IMG/VR virus record: IMGVR_UViG_3300049216_000357
Location: 1-58,031 of that record
Strand: one strand, 5' to 3'
Length of the DNA stretch: 58,031 bases
DNA from: a virus
The position numbers were made by a program, and so were the translations under genes. Positions 34,203 to 41,248 of this stretch are shown in pieces (the stretch's first letter is position 1; each line of letters starts with the position of its first letter). The notes below the pieces were generated by a model. That model worked only from the letters and a program-made list of their open reading frames with translations, was not told the origin of the DNA and did not search any database.

Positions 34203-34781
34203 TTAAATGCGTTCTAGGTGATGTTTTTGTTTGGTTGGTCTGCGATTGTTATCTGCCCTGTCGATAATCTCCATCATCAGGGTGAAATAAAGGCTTTGAC
34301 TAAACCCTTTATCTAAGACAGACAATTTACTACATTTTAGGTGTTCTTCAAACCAAGGAAACTTCCAAACAGCTTCTTTCAAAAGCTTCAATTTCTCGTT
34401 CTCAGTGAGTTTGTCGTACCAGCATACATTCTCTTCAGCCGTTGGATAAAGCTTTTCTGTGGAAGAATTTAGGGCGTTGTGAAGTGTGTTTTTTGAGCAC
34501 GGAGTATGTTTTTCTTCCAAGTCTGATCTAACAACTTTGTGGAGATAAGCTCCTGGATGCTTGGGACTATACAACTTAGTCTTGTTAATTTTTTCAAGTA
34601 CAGCATTAACCCCGTATTCATGGACCCAGCGTGTTAGTAATGGCTCCTCTATTCCCCATCCTTCAGTCTTTTTAACCAAGTAGTCTAAGTCCATTTTGAA
34701 ATCTGACTCCTCGCGCGCGGAGTTTATTAGATTAACCTGATTGACTGATTGGTTTTTATTATTAAGATTTGATTTATTCAT
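34203..34781 (-). CDS. Replication protein, C-terminal-type subunit
   Basis: This is a 192-aa protein from ATG 34781 (AGGAG 9 bp upstream). It resembles the C-terminal halves of the Rep proteins at 41249 and 50481: WVHEYGVNAVLEKINKTKLY, KHPGAYLHKVVRSDLEE, YPTAEENVCWYDKLTENEKL, then a final helix ending in FTLMMEIIDRA. It starts 7 bp inside the end of the upstream DNA-binding frame, so the pair may act as a split initiator. It probably loads replication proteins at the adjacent iterons. Confidence 0.7.
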   Translation of the reverse strand: MNKSNLNNKNQSVNQVNLINSAREESDFKMDLDYLVKKTEGWGIEEPLLTRWVHEYGVNAVLEKINKTKLYSPKHPGAYLHKVVRSDLEEKHTPCSKNTLHNALNSSTEKLYPTAEENVCWYDKLTENEKLKLLKEAVWKFPWFEEHLKCSKLSVLDKGFSQSLYFTLMMEIIDRADNNRRPTKQKHHLERI

Positions 34782-35265
34782 AGTGGTAGTCTCCTGTAAT
34801 CTCTGAAGTAGTCTTTGGTGGTAATCTATGGTTAGAAGTGGCCAATTTGGCCACATGGACTGGCCAAATTGGCCTCATGGACTGGCCATTTTGGCCACAT
34901 TTACCTATCTCCAATCCATTCAATTTATCATGGTCAATTGCATACCACTTAGTTCTATCACTAAGAATCCTGTTAAAGCGGTTTGATATGAGAACCCCAA
35001 TACTTTCTAATCTCCGAATCTTTCTTCTGATAGTTCGGACACTTAAAGTTGGGAATTCCGTTTGCCATTGCTTATAGGTTTTATAAACCCACACTCTCCC
35101 CTCTCTAACATTCTTATTCTTTGGATTTGAAACCCAATAATGAATCTGTTGAAGAATAAGAGCTTCCTTTAAACCTAACCTCTCGGGTAAAAACGGATAC
35201 TCGGCTGTTAACAGCTTGCCTCTTTTTTTCTGAACTAATTTAAGTTTTGGTTCTTTTACGCGCAT
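34774..35265 (-). CDS. Replication initiator, winged-helix subunit
   Basis: This is a 163-aa protein from ATG 35265 (AAAGGGAA upstream); the frame extends to 35406 without a better start. YPFLPERLGLKEALILQQIH, YWVSNPKNKNVREGRVWVYK and SVRTIRRKIRRLESIGVLIS form a winged helix of the type found in phage and plasmid replication proteins. The stop overlaps the next gene start. Its coding sequence carries three 22-bp palindromic repeats (34839-34897), the arrangement seen in lambda O, where the initiator gene contains its own origin. Confidence 0.75.
   Translation of the reverse strand: MRVKEPKLKLVQKKRGKLLTAEYPFLPERLGLKEALILQQIHYWVSNPKNKNVREGRVWVYKTYKQWQTEFPTLSVRTIRRKIRRLESIGVLISNRFNRILSDRTKWYAIDHDKLNGLEIGKCGQNGQSMRPIWPVHVAKLATSNHRLPPKTTSEITGDYHYE
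34839..34897. repeat. Three 22-bp iteron-like palindromes inside the initiator gene
   Basis: TGGCCAATTTGGCCA (34839-34853), TGGCCAAATTGGCC (34861-34874) and TGGCCATTTTGGCCA (34883-34897) repeat at exactly 22-bp steps, two helical turns, with CATGGAC between them. Equal spacing and palindromic units are the usual design of initiator binding sites. Codons here encode a Gly/Gln/Pro/Trp stretch of no obvious importance, so the DNA pattern is probably selected for itself. Confidence 0.75.
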
Positions 35266-35594
35266 AATATTTCCCTTTAATGTTAATAATGCTAAATAAA
35301 AAAACGTAATTAATATTTTCAACAATAAAATTTCGCTCACAGCATTGCTGCGAAGAAACATTAGACTTTTGCGGATCTTGCGTGGCTTCAGCCATCGACA
35401 AGACAAATTGAAGACTTAGTGCGAATTAACGCCAAAATTCTGAGTTAACAGAGTGTCCCGATTATACTGAATCACTATGAATCTGGACTATAGATTATTG
35501 TCACTTCATTTTGTAAGCGATTGTCACTAGTTTTTGTGAGATTTTAACCTTTTTGTAGAAATTTTCTAACTTATTAATCCCTCTGCCCTATAAA
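35266..35594 (-). promoter_or_regulatory. Leader region of the initiator gene with operator-like repeats and promoter
   Basis: No long gene lies in this stretch. On the minus strand AGTGACAAT occurs twice, 23 bp apart (within 35497-35542), just upstream of a TATAAT box at 35461-35466 that has only a weak -35. The repeats may be sites where the initiator represses its own promoter. A 13-codon frame (about 35588-35629) with AAGGAG 8 bp upstream could be a leader peptide. Confidence 0.45.
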
Positions 35595-35676
35595 TTGACT
35601 TTTTTGGAGCGGAAGATATACTTCCCTTTCATTAGTCAATCTCCTTCGGGGGTCGAAAGGCCCCTGTTTTTTTTAA
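35595..35676 (+). ncRNA. Short antisense RNA candidate with promoter and terminator
   Basis: TTGACT (35595-35600), 16 bp, TATACT (35617-35622) form a strong plus-strand promoter. About 25 bp on, GGGG-TCGAAAGG-CCCC followed by eight Ts (about 35649-35674) is a compact terminator. The RNA would be about 45 nt (about 35629-35675). It is complementary to AAGGAG and the ATG of a 13-codon minus-strand frame upstream of the initiator gene. This is the logic of plasmid copy-number control by antisense RNA. The function is inferred. Confidence 0.55.
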
Positions 35677-35846
35677 GGATAACTTTTTGCAGATTGAGAT
35701 GATAAACACCTGCTTTTCTCTTTCTCTAATTCCCACTCGCGCATAGCACCCAGTAAAAACAAAACTAATGAGAAAAGCACAATGTCTAGTAAATATTTAG
35801 ACACAAACTTTTTAATTGAAGCAGCTGCTTTAACATTCAAAATCAT
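35673..35846 (-). CDS. Small membrane protein (57 aa)
   Basis: From ATG 35846 (GGAG 7 bp upstream) the frame encodes 57 aa with one membrane helix (LLDIVLFSLVLFLLGAM) after a basic amphipathic segment and before a charged tail. It overlaps the end of the upstream 97-aa gene by 17 bp, consistent with coupling in one operon. No family was recognised. A holin is conceivable but there is no lysis enzyme nearby. Confidence 0.55.
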   Translation of the reverse strand: MILNVKAAASIKKFVSKYLLDIVLFSLVLFLLGAMREWELEKEKSRCLSSQSAKSYP

Positions 35847-36123
35847 AAGTATACTCCTCTTCTACTTTTTCCTTTTTTACCGATTTGATTGTATTCTGAG
35901 ATTTCTTCATAACCTCCATTATTATTTTTCTAAGATAAGAGCCATCCCTTAAAACATTATTCAGCGTATCTAAAATACAAGAGTCCTCAATAGAATCTGA
36001 TGCCTTTCTATCCGGGGGAGATAACAACTGAGACTCAACGTTCTCTAACAAAGGCTCTAAAATATTCTGGATTTCTTCTAAATTTTCTTTAATTGCAGTT
36101 AATTTATCTTCGACATTCATCAT
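35830..36123 (-). CDS. Small acidic helical protein
   Basis: This is a 97-aa protein of mostly helical content (VEDKLTAIKENLEEIQNILE), acidic at first with a Lys-rich C-terminal third. It belongs to the same minus-strand operon as the two genes upstream (6-bp gap). No family was recognised. Confidence 0.55.
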   Translation of the reverse strand: MMNVEDKLTAIKENLEEIQNILEPLLENVESQLLSPPDRKASDSIEDSCILDTLNNVLRDGSYLRKIIMEVMKKSQNTIKSVKKEKVEEEYTYDFEC

Positions 36124-36129
36124 GGGCTC

Positions 36130-36321
36130 CTAATTTATTAACTCGTAAGAAATTTCAGGAAAAAGACATTCAATATTTTTCAGACAACGCTTATCATCCA
36201 CTTCCATATAAACCTCGACATTTTTAACCAACGCACTCTCTTGAAGCGCTTCAACCAATTTAACGCAATCAGAAATGGTTGCAGATTTTTCAAAAACAGC
36301 TTTTAAATAAGTTTTACTCAT
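36130..36321 (-). CDS. Small protein, unknown function
   Basis: This is a 63-aa mixed alpha/beta protein (KTYLKAVFEKSATISDCVKL, VEVYMEVDDKRCLKNIECLF). It overlaps the 101-aa gene upstream by 8 bp. No family was recognised. Confidence 0.5.
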   Translation of the reverse strand: MSKTYLKAVFEKSATISDCVKLVEALQESALVKNVEVYMEVDDKRCLKNIECLFPEISYELIN

Positions 36322-36619
36322 TTTCTTGCTCTTCTACTAACTTTAAATGAGCGGTATTAGAATTAATTTTCTCTTGATTAATCTTTCTACTGAGCTCTTC
36401 TTCTCTAGAGAGCAAATTAACAAAAATTCCCATCATTTCCTCCATTAAGACACACCGAAACGCTTCTTCGTATTTGTGAGAAGAAAAAAAGAACACCGTT
36501 CCAATTAATGAATCGATGAACTTATAAACACACTCTCTCAATTTAAATTCTTTTATTACCAACCCTATCTCTTCCCTTATCATCGGTTCTTTCCTCTTTA
36601 TCGCATTTTTAGGTCTCAT
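36314..36619 (-). CDS. Helical protein, unknown function
   Basis: This is a 101-aa protein, first of the minus-strand operon 36619 to 35673. It is helical and charged, with an aromatic core (IDSLIGTVFFFSSHKYEEAF) and a polar C-terminus. It diverges from the resolvase gene, so its promoter lies in the 215-bp region that also holds the res-like sites. Confidence 0.5.
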   Translation of the reverse strand: MRPKNAIKRKEPMIREEIGLVIKEFKLRECVYKFIDSLIGTVFFFSSHKYEEAFRCVLMEEMMGIFVNLLSREEELSRKINQEKINSNTAHLKLVEEQENE

Positions 36620-36680
36620 CTTTATTTTTTCCTCAGTTTAGTTTTCTTACTATTCCTGTTTTTAGCATGTCTAAAAAACG

Positions 36681-36806
36681 GGTGTTTGTTATACACTCGC
36701 ATTTCTCAAAAAATATCCTCTCAAACTATATTGAAAAGTGTCTAACTAAGCATATACTAATCAATGTAAAATATCTTGCTAATCATCATTCGATTATTAT
36801 ACACTC
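36681..36806. other. Candidate res site of the serine resolvase
   Basis: The 215-bp space upstream of the resolvase contains TTATACACTC twice in the same direction (36689-36698 and 36797-36806), 108 bp apart. The first sits in an imperfect inverted repeat (GGTGTTTGTTATACACTC), and GTGTCTAA and CATATAC half-sites lie between. Tn3-type res regions have three dimer sites over about 110-120 bp next to the gene, which fits. No other gene lies here. Confidence 0.4.
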
Positions 36807-36834
36807 TGGCTTTTAATTTAGCAAGAGTTCTGCT

Positions 36835-37455
36835 ATGAAAATAGGCTATGCGAGAGTATCTACCCCTGAACAAAGTCTTTCTATGCAGAGATACGCCTTA
36901 AAACAAGCAGGCTGTGAAAAAATATTCTCAGACACTGCTAGCGGTGTAAAGTCCGCTAGAGCAGGGTTGGAAAAAGCCATAGAGCATTTAAGGCCCGGAG
37001 ACACACTCGTCGTGTGGAAGCTAGACAGGCTAGGACGTTCTCTAAAAGACCTCATCTCAATCGTAAAATTCCTGCAAGAAAAAAAAATAGGGTTCCATAG
37101 CCTACAGGAAACCATAGACACCACCACCAGCGGGGGTAAGTTGATATTTCATGTCTTTAGTGCATTAGCAGAATTTGAACGAGATGTGATACGCGAGCGT
37201 ACAAAGGCTGGTTTACAAGCAGCCCGCGCACGAGGCCGGCTAGGCGGCCGCCCTTTTTTATTAGCCCCCACTGCCGTAAAGCGATTAAGAAAACTTTACG
37301 ATGCCAGAAAAAACACCGTCATAGAGCTCTGCAAAATCTTCAACATCAGCAGACCTAGCTTTTACAATTACCTCAAGGACAGAAATGTAAAGGTGAGCAA
37401 GAAAAAACGTAAGGCTAAGGTTAAGGCTGGTAAGAAATCTAAAAAGCTATGTTAA
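36835..37455 (+). CDS. Serine resolvase (Tn3 type)
   Basis: This is a 206-aa protein. KIGYARVSTPEQSLSMQRYA contains the nucleophile Ser9. GDTLVVWKLDRLGRSLKDLI holds the catalytic Arg cluster, FSALAEFERDVIRERTKAGL is the E helix, and ARGRLGGRP leads into the C-terminal helix-turn-helix, with a Lys-rich tail. It resolves dimers or cointegrates at a res site, probably the one just upstream. It is too short to be a large serine integrase. Confidence 0.93.
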   Translation: MKIGYARVSTPEQSLSMQRYALKQAGCEKIFSDTASGVKSARAGLEKAIEHLRPGDTLVVWKLDRLGRSLKDLISIVKFLQEKKIGFHSLQETIDTTTSGGKLIFHVFSALAEFERDVIRERTKAGLQAARARGRLGGRPFLLAPTAVKRLRKLYDARKNTVIELCKIFNISRPSFYNYLKDRNVKVSKKKRKAKVKAGKKSKKLC

Positions 37456-37766
37456 TTGAGAAACAGCTTAACCAAAATTGCAATCGATAATGTGATAGAA
37501 GTGGTTCCAATAAAACCAATCATCCATTGCAGTTTATCTATTTTACCTTCAAATCGCTCATGCAGTTTATCTATTTTTCCATCTAGCGTATTAATTTTCA
37601 GTTCAAGCCTCAATTCCATATTCTCAATATCTTTTTTAGTAGCAAAATTTTCCAAACCATCGGTTCGTCCATCTTCCACCATTTTTACTATTTCTCTAGC
37701 AAGCTTTTCTGCTGCACCAGCCTTTATAAGAGCATCATAAGAATCAATCTGGTTTGTATGTATCAT
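37452..37766 (-). CDS. Membrane-anchored coiled-coil protein (DUF1640-like)
   Basis: This is a 104-aa protein. The N-terminal SYDALIKAGAAEKLAREIVK helix, a coiled coil (MELRLELKINTLDGKIDKLH) and a C-terminal membrane helix (IGFIGTTSITLSIAILVKLF) match the layout of CCDC90/DUF1640-type proteins common in mobile elements. It is the last gene of cassette A's minus-strand operon (4-bp overlap). A shorter protein of the same layout is at 42659-42892. The role is unknown. Confidence 0.7.
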   Translation of the reverse strand: MIHTNQIDSYDALIKAGAAEKLAREIVKMVEDGRTDGLENFATKKDIENMELRLELKINTLDGKIDKLHERFEGKIDKLQWMIGFIGTTSITLSIAILVKLFLN

Positions 37767-38071
37767 AGGTCATCTCCTTGCTCAGCTTCTGTCTCTTGCT
37801 TAGTTTGCGCCTCATTAGCGGTAGAATCAACTTCGGCAAGATTTGAAAAATCTTTAGCTACCTTATCTATGGAGTACAACAAACCTCTTAGGACAGTAGT
37901 TGCGTTTTGAATAAAATAAGAAAAAGGAACAGCCTCAGACTCATCTCCACTTGATAAAATCTCTGCCCACATATCAATTGTCTTACGCGATTTCATTCCA
38001 CACTCTATTCCAATGGTATCAAAGGTATTGCGAACAAATTTTAAACTAGCCAAAACCTGTTCATGATTCAT
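37763..38071 (-). CDS. Cassette A protein, unknown function
   Basis: This is a 102-aa protein with a helical core (EQVLASLKFVRNTFDTIGIE, VPFSYFIQNATTVLRGLLYS) and an acidic C-terminus. It overlaps neighbours by 4 and 11 bp in the RecT-like operon. It has no counterpart in cassette B. No family was recognised. Confidence 0.55.
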   Translation of the reverse strand: MNHEQVLASLKFVRNTFDTIGIECGMKSRKTIDMWAEILSSGDESEAVPFSYFIQNATTVLRGLLYSIDKVAKDFSNLAEVDSTANEAQTKQETEAEQGDDL

Positions 38072-38300
38072 TTTTATTCAACACTCCTAATAATTCTTTA
38101 ATTACAGTGACTCTATCATCTAAATCTTCAACTGCTGAATTTAACGCTCGCAAAATAACCTCAAAATCAGAGCTTTCTTTCAAAGCAATGTATCGATTCG
38201 AGTTTGCGACTATTGTCTCTAATGATGACTCTTTCAAAATCAGATTATAAGCCTCATTCTTAATCTGACGAATTAAGGACATTCGGTTTTCTAAACTCAT
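38061..38300 (-). CDS. Small helical protein of cassette A
   Basis: This is a 79-aa protein from ATG 38300, chosen because GAGGA lies 8 bp upstream and the longer frame runs inside the RecT-like gene. It is entirely helical (NRMSLIRQIKNEAYNLILKE, VILRALNSAVEDLDDRVTVI). It follows the RecT-like gene directly and may be its partner. It is absent from cassette B. Confidence 0.55.
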   Translation of the reverse strand: MSLENRMSLIRQIKNEAYNLILKESSLETIVANSNRYIALKESSDFEVILRALNSAVEDLDDRVTVIKELLGVLNKNES

Positions 38301-38304
38301 ATAA

Positions 38305-39177
38305 TCATTCCTCTTTTTGAAACAGTGGCTCTTCAGTTGATTGCATTTCTTCTCGAACACTGGCAATAGCCAACCACGCCTCAGCGGCTTCAGGATACTT
38401 ACTCTCAATCTTTTGAATTTCACGTTGAGCCTTTTTCTCACTAAGTTCTTCTAGACTCGATATCTTCAATTGGTTAAACCACTTCTCCTTGGCCTCTGAA
38501 CTTAATTGAAGCTCACCTATTAAAAACATTAAGTGCCCCTTAGTCTCAGCCAATATAGGCTCAACCTTCTCGACAGGGAAAAAATCCTCTACCGCATTAT
38601 CACTACATTTAATAGAGCTCACAACTTTAAGTGGTCTCTGTTCTTTGACTACGTAATCTCTAGCTTCCTCGGCAGTAATAATACCCTTTAACCTGTCTGC
38701 AAAAGCGTCACGCAAAGCAAAACCTCTAGCTCTCATTTGTAGCATCCGTTCAGGGTATTGTGTCCAGGGACCCCCTCTTCCCCACAGTCCGGCCTTCTTA
38801 GCTTTCTCGGCGTTCCAGACTGAAACCACTGGTGAACGGCCTTTGCGTTTCACCACACACGTGGCGGTTATGGTTTCATCATCGAATGTTTCTTGAATAT
38901 CTTCACATTCCGCAAAGGACTGACATAATGCTATCAAACCGTCACCATATATACTGGGCTTCCCATTAATAACCGCAATGCTCTGCAAGGCCTGCATCGG
39001 TGAAAAGCCAATTTCAATTCCATGCAAAATCGCACAGAAAACATCTTCCGGTTTTCCTCGAAAATCCTTAGGGCAAAAAGAAGTCCTGGCTATCATTTTG
39101 CTGCACTCTAAAGCTTCTTTCCAACGACTAAAATCCATGAACCACTTCTGGTGTTCCGGAATTATTTCTGTACTCAT
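38305..39177 (-). CDS. RecT-like single-strand annealing protein, copy A
   Basis: This 290-aa protein is close to the copy at 53264-54124. FRGKPEDVFCAILHGIEIGF, SPMQALQSIAVINGKPSIYG and DGLIALCQSF are the characteristic RecT-family core. YPERMLQMRARGFALRDAFA, then DRLKGIITAEEARDY, is its second conserved block. The C-terminal 80 residues (ETKGHLMFLIGELQLSSEAK) are a separate helical part also shared by both copies. It would anneal DNA strands during replication or recombination. No partner RecE-type exonuclease was seen. Confidence 0.85.
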   Translation of the reverse strand: MSTEIIPEHQKWFMDFSRWKEALECSKMIARTSFCPKDFRGKPEDVFCAILHGIEIGFSPMQALQSIAVINGKPSIYGDGLIALCQSFAECEDIQETFDDETITATCVVKRKGRSPVVSVWNAEKAKKAGLWGRGGPWTQYPERMLQMRARGFALRDAFADRLKGIITAEEARDYVVKEQRPLKVVSSIKCSDNAVEDFFPVEKVEPILAETKGHLMFLIGELQLSSEAKEKWFNQLKISSLEELSEKKAQREIQKIESKYPEAAEAWLAIASVREEMQSTEEPLFQKEE

Positions 39178-39395
39178 TGTATCTCCTTCATCTTGTGCGC
39201 TAGTAATCCAAAAAATCCTTGCATCGTCACTTCTTCTGTAATCGCGTGCAGAGACTCCATAATTTGCCGTTGCATTTTTAACCCTTCGGCTTGTACTGAC
39301 ATTTTACTACTCTGCAGCAGATTTGAATATGCAGCATTCACCTCTTTGGTAATTAGTTCATAAAACCGACGCTCAAAATCTATCTGGTCAAACAT
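39174..39395 (-). CDS. RecT-operon small protein, copy A
   Basis: This 73-aa helical protein is similar to the 72-aa product at 53049-53267: FDQIDFERRFYELITKEVNA versus FNQQQFEDKVYELVTREVNA, and MQRQIMESLHAITEE versus VQRQILHSLHFVIEE. It overlaps the RecT-like gene by 4 bp in both cassettes, so the two products may work together, for example as a loading partner. No known family. Confidence 0.65.
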   Translation of the reverse strand: MFDQIDFERRFYELITKEVNAAYSNLLQSSKMSVQAEGLKMQRQIMESLHAITEEVTMQGFFGLLAHKMKEIQ

Positions 39396-39588
39396 CGTTG
39401 ATTTCCTCCTGTTCGTCGGTGGGAATCAAAACCTCAAAGGTATCTACGTTACAAGTCCTTATGGCGGTCAGTTGGAAAGACAGTTCTTCTTCATAAGCAG
39501 GATCTTTTTGCTTGCCCCCGAGAAGCTCCGTCAGAACCGTGTGTATTCCTATCAATAAAACCTCTTTGCGTATGGAAATCTTCTTCAT
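39388..39588 (-). CDS. Cassette A small protein
   Basis: This is a 66-aa protein (SIRKEVLLIGIHTVLTELLG, FQLTAIRTCNVDTFEVLIPT) with an acidic end. It overlaps the next gene by 8 bp. The equivalent position in cassette B is empty, so this gene was gained or lost after the duplication. Confidence 0.55.
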   Translation of the reverse strand: MKKISIRKEVLLIGIHTVLTELLGGKQKDPAYEEELSFQLTAIRTCNVDTFEVLIPTDEQEEINDV

Positions 39589-39590
39589 GA

Positions 39591-39875
39591 CTATCTCCCT
39601 CCCCTAAGAATGTCAAAGAGGGTTGCCTCCTCCCGCATCACCTCTAAGAGGTAGGCATCCTTTCCATAAGATATAGGAATTAGCTTGGAGGCGAGTGCCT
39701 GCTTGACAGCCCCTGTGGCTATGTTCCGAACACAGCATATCGCTTCGCTTAGGTCCGGAAAGAAACTGTACAAGAGTAACTCGTACGAGTTAACTAGTTC
39801 ACGCGGGGCTTGGTTGGTAGTGTAGGCGGGTTGGTCGCACGTAGGTGCACGATTTGATAAGCTATAAGTAGCCAT
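39591..39875 (-). CDS. Cassette-conserved small protein, copy A
   Basis: This 94-aa protein closely matches the 87-aa product at 52786-53049: MATYSLSNRAPTCDQPAYTT versus MATYSLSDRTQSIDQPTYAT, then ELVNSYELLLYSFFPDLSEA versus ELVNSYELLLCSFFPDLSEA. The two genes also share their leader (ACCACAACCAAACCTA, then GGAGGTTCAGAAATGG). The C-terminus differs. The strong conservation of sequence and leader suggests an essential maintenance role. The function is unknown. Confidence 0.7.
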   Translation of the reverse strand: MATYSLSNRAPTCDQPAYTTNQAPRELVNSYELLLYSFFPDLSEAICCVRNIATGAVKQALASKLIPISYGKDAYLLEVMREEATLFDILRGGR

Positions 39876-39944
39876 TTCTGAACCTCCATTGTAGGTTTGG
39901 TTGTGGTTAGCACTCTATTGATGTGTCTGCATCTTTAGGGTGCG

Positions 39945-39990
39945 ATTAATAAATTAATTTATTAATAGATTAAATAATAAAATAATAAAC
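39945..39990. repeat. AT-rich repeats beside the par operon of cassette A
   Basis: This stretch of A/T repeats the motif ATTAATAA/TTATTAAT and contains a palindrome TTAATAAATTAATTTATTAA. The same motif recurs upstream of parA at about 40915-40980. The RHH protein at 40018-40245 is a plausible binder, so these could be operator or centromere sites. Cassette B has a different A/T motif at the corresponding places. Confidence 0.45.
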
Positions 39991-40017
39991 TCTGATTGTC
40001 AACTCCTTTTATGAAAT

Positions 40018-40245
40018 TTACGAAATATTTTTTAGTTTTTCTTGTAGTATATCTACCAAAAGCTCACTCATAGGTTGCTTGCGACGAACGGCGAGCATTT
40101 TTAATTTAGTGTGTAATTCAGTAGGCAAATAAAATGTAAAAGTAGACATCGGAACTTTTCCTTTTACCATAGCGTCTTGCCATTCATTAATTTCCTCTGG
40201 CGTTTGTTGAGAAGTGCTCGACATGTCTAAATGCTTCTTACTCAT
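40018..40245 (-). CDS. Ribbon-helix-helix partition partner of ParA, copy A
   Basis: This is a 75-aa protein. The C-terminal half (PMSTFTFYLPTELHTKLKML then AVRRKQPMSELLVDILQEKL) is a clear strand-helix-helix with the usual partition-protein look. The N-terminus is polar and flexible. It is 3 bp downstream of parA. Small RHH proteins following a short ParA (as ParG or omega) bind the centromere and stimulate the ATPase. Confidence 0.8.
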   Translation of the reverse strand: MSKKHLDMSSTSQQTPEEINEWQDAMVKGKVPMSTFTFYLPTELHTKLKMLAVRRKQPMSELLVDILQEKLKNIS

Positions 40246-40248
40246 AAA

Positions 40249-40890
40249 TTAGTCCCATAACTCTAATATTTCTTTAGTTAAACTTACTATTTCACTTTTT
40301 GCTTTTGAATCAGATTCAACATCAAATACAGTTAATCCAGTTGATGCCAGCTCTGCAAAAATTATCCTTTTTCCAATATGTGTTTTTAAAACTGGGATGG
40401 GAAAATTTTTAAGGCGCTTTTCCGTCTCTTTTTTTATCACTGTTTTAGGAATACAAGCATTAAGTACCAATGCTTTCTTAATTTTTGGCTTGGTAATCTC
40501 TACAGTAGAAAGCCATTTTACCGTATCTTCACATGCCCAAATGTCATAAGGACTAGGGGTACAAGGCAAAATAACTAAATCTGATGCCATCATACAAGAA
40601 ATTGTTATATCGCCTAAATTATGAACTCCATCTATTATCGTAAAATTGTAGTTTTTTGCTAGATCAGGCACCTGAAGATGCAATGTTGTAATAGGAAGGC
40701 TAATTACACTAAAAGAAATTTCGGCCTTGCGTTTTTCTGCCCATTTTACAGAACTTTGCTGCGGATCTGAATCTATTACTAATACACTGAAAGGCTTTTT
40801 GTTGTTTGTCAACGTTAAAGCGTGCGCTACATTTAATGATAATGTAGTTTTTCCAACGCCACCTTTCTGGTTAAGAAAAGAAATTATCAT
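40249..40890 (-). CDS. parA: ParA-type partition ATPase, copy A
   Basis: This is a 213-aa protein from ATG 40890 (GGGGG upstream); a TTG start 7 codons earlier is less likely. The deviant Walker A FLNQKGGVGKTTLSLN is at residues 5-20, the A' motif VIDSDPQQSSVKWA follows, and the Walker B TIIDGVHN is near residue 90. [20 protein letters not shown] is typical of short (type Ib) plasmid ParAs without an N-terminal DNA-binding domain. It segregates the episome with the RHH protein downstream. Confidence 0.93.
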   Translation of the reverse strand: MIISFLNQKGGVGKTTLSLNVAHALTLTNNKKPFSVLVIDSDPQQSSVKWAEKRKAEISFSVISLPITTLHLQVPDLAKNYNFTIIDGVHNLGDITISCMMASDLVILPCTPSPYDIWACEDTVKWLSTVEITKPKIKKALVLNACIPKTVIKKETEKRLKNFPIPVLKTHIGKRIIFAELASTGLTVFDVESDSKAKSEIVSLTKEILELWD

Positions 40891-41098
40891 AGAAGCCCCC
40901 TTTTTTACCAATTAATAACATTATTAAATTATTAATGCAATAATTATTTTATTAATAATTTAATTTATTATAGGCTCACAATATTATTTATGAAATAATT
41001 CAATAAGTTGAGTTTAATTTTGAAATCTGAATAACGGGAAAATAAAGCTTGAAATTTAGAAAAACAAGAGTACTCTGGAACTGTTTTAAACTTTGACT

Positions 41099-41228
41099 TG
41101 AAAGGGGACCACCGTGAAATGGTTCCCTTCATTTGACAACGCTTGACTCACCAAGCGCAAAGAAAAGAAGAGTAGCCCTCTTCTTAAGAATATTCTTTGC
41201 GCCTAAAAAAATCAAGCACCTTAAACAA
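41099..41228. promoter_or_regulatory. Conserved structured element between rep and par, copy A
   Basis: This 130-bp block lies in the 358-bp space between parA and rep and is conserved with 51514-51643 in inverted orientation. It contains nested inverted repeats: GGGGACCA/TGGTTCCC, CGCTTG/CAAGCG, and a long one, GCGCAAAGAA (41155-41164) with TTCTTTGCGC (41193-41202) around GAAGAG/CTCTTC. A minus-strand promoter, TTGATT (41210-41215), 17 bp, TATTCT (41187-41192), reads away from rep. It could be an origin part or an antisense/regulatory RNA. Confidence 0.6.
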
Positions 41229-41248
41229 ATTTTTTAGGAACAGGAATT

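Noticed and set aside
36835-37455. Serine recombinase as phage integrase
   Set aside because: At 206 aa with Tn3-type motifs it is a resolvase; no attachment sites were found.
35673-37766. Holin/endolysin cassette
   Set aside because: Small membrane proteins exist at 35673-35846 and 37452-37766, but no peptidoglycan-degrading enzyme is near; the 104-aa protein has a DUF1640-like layout.
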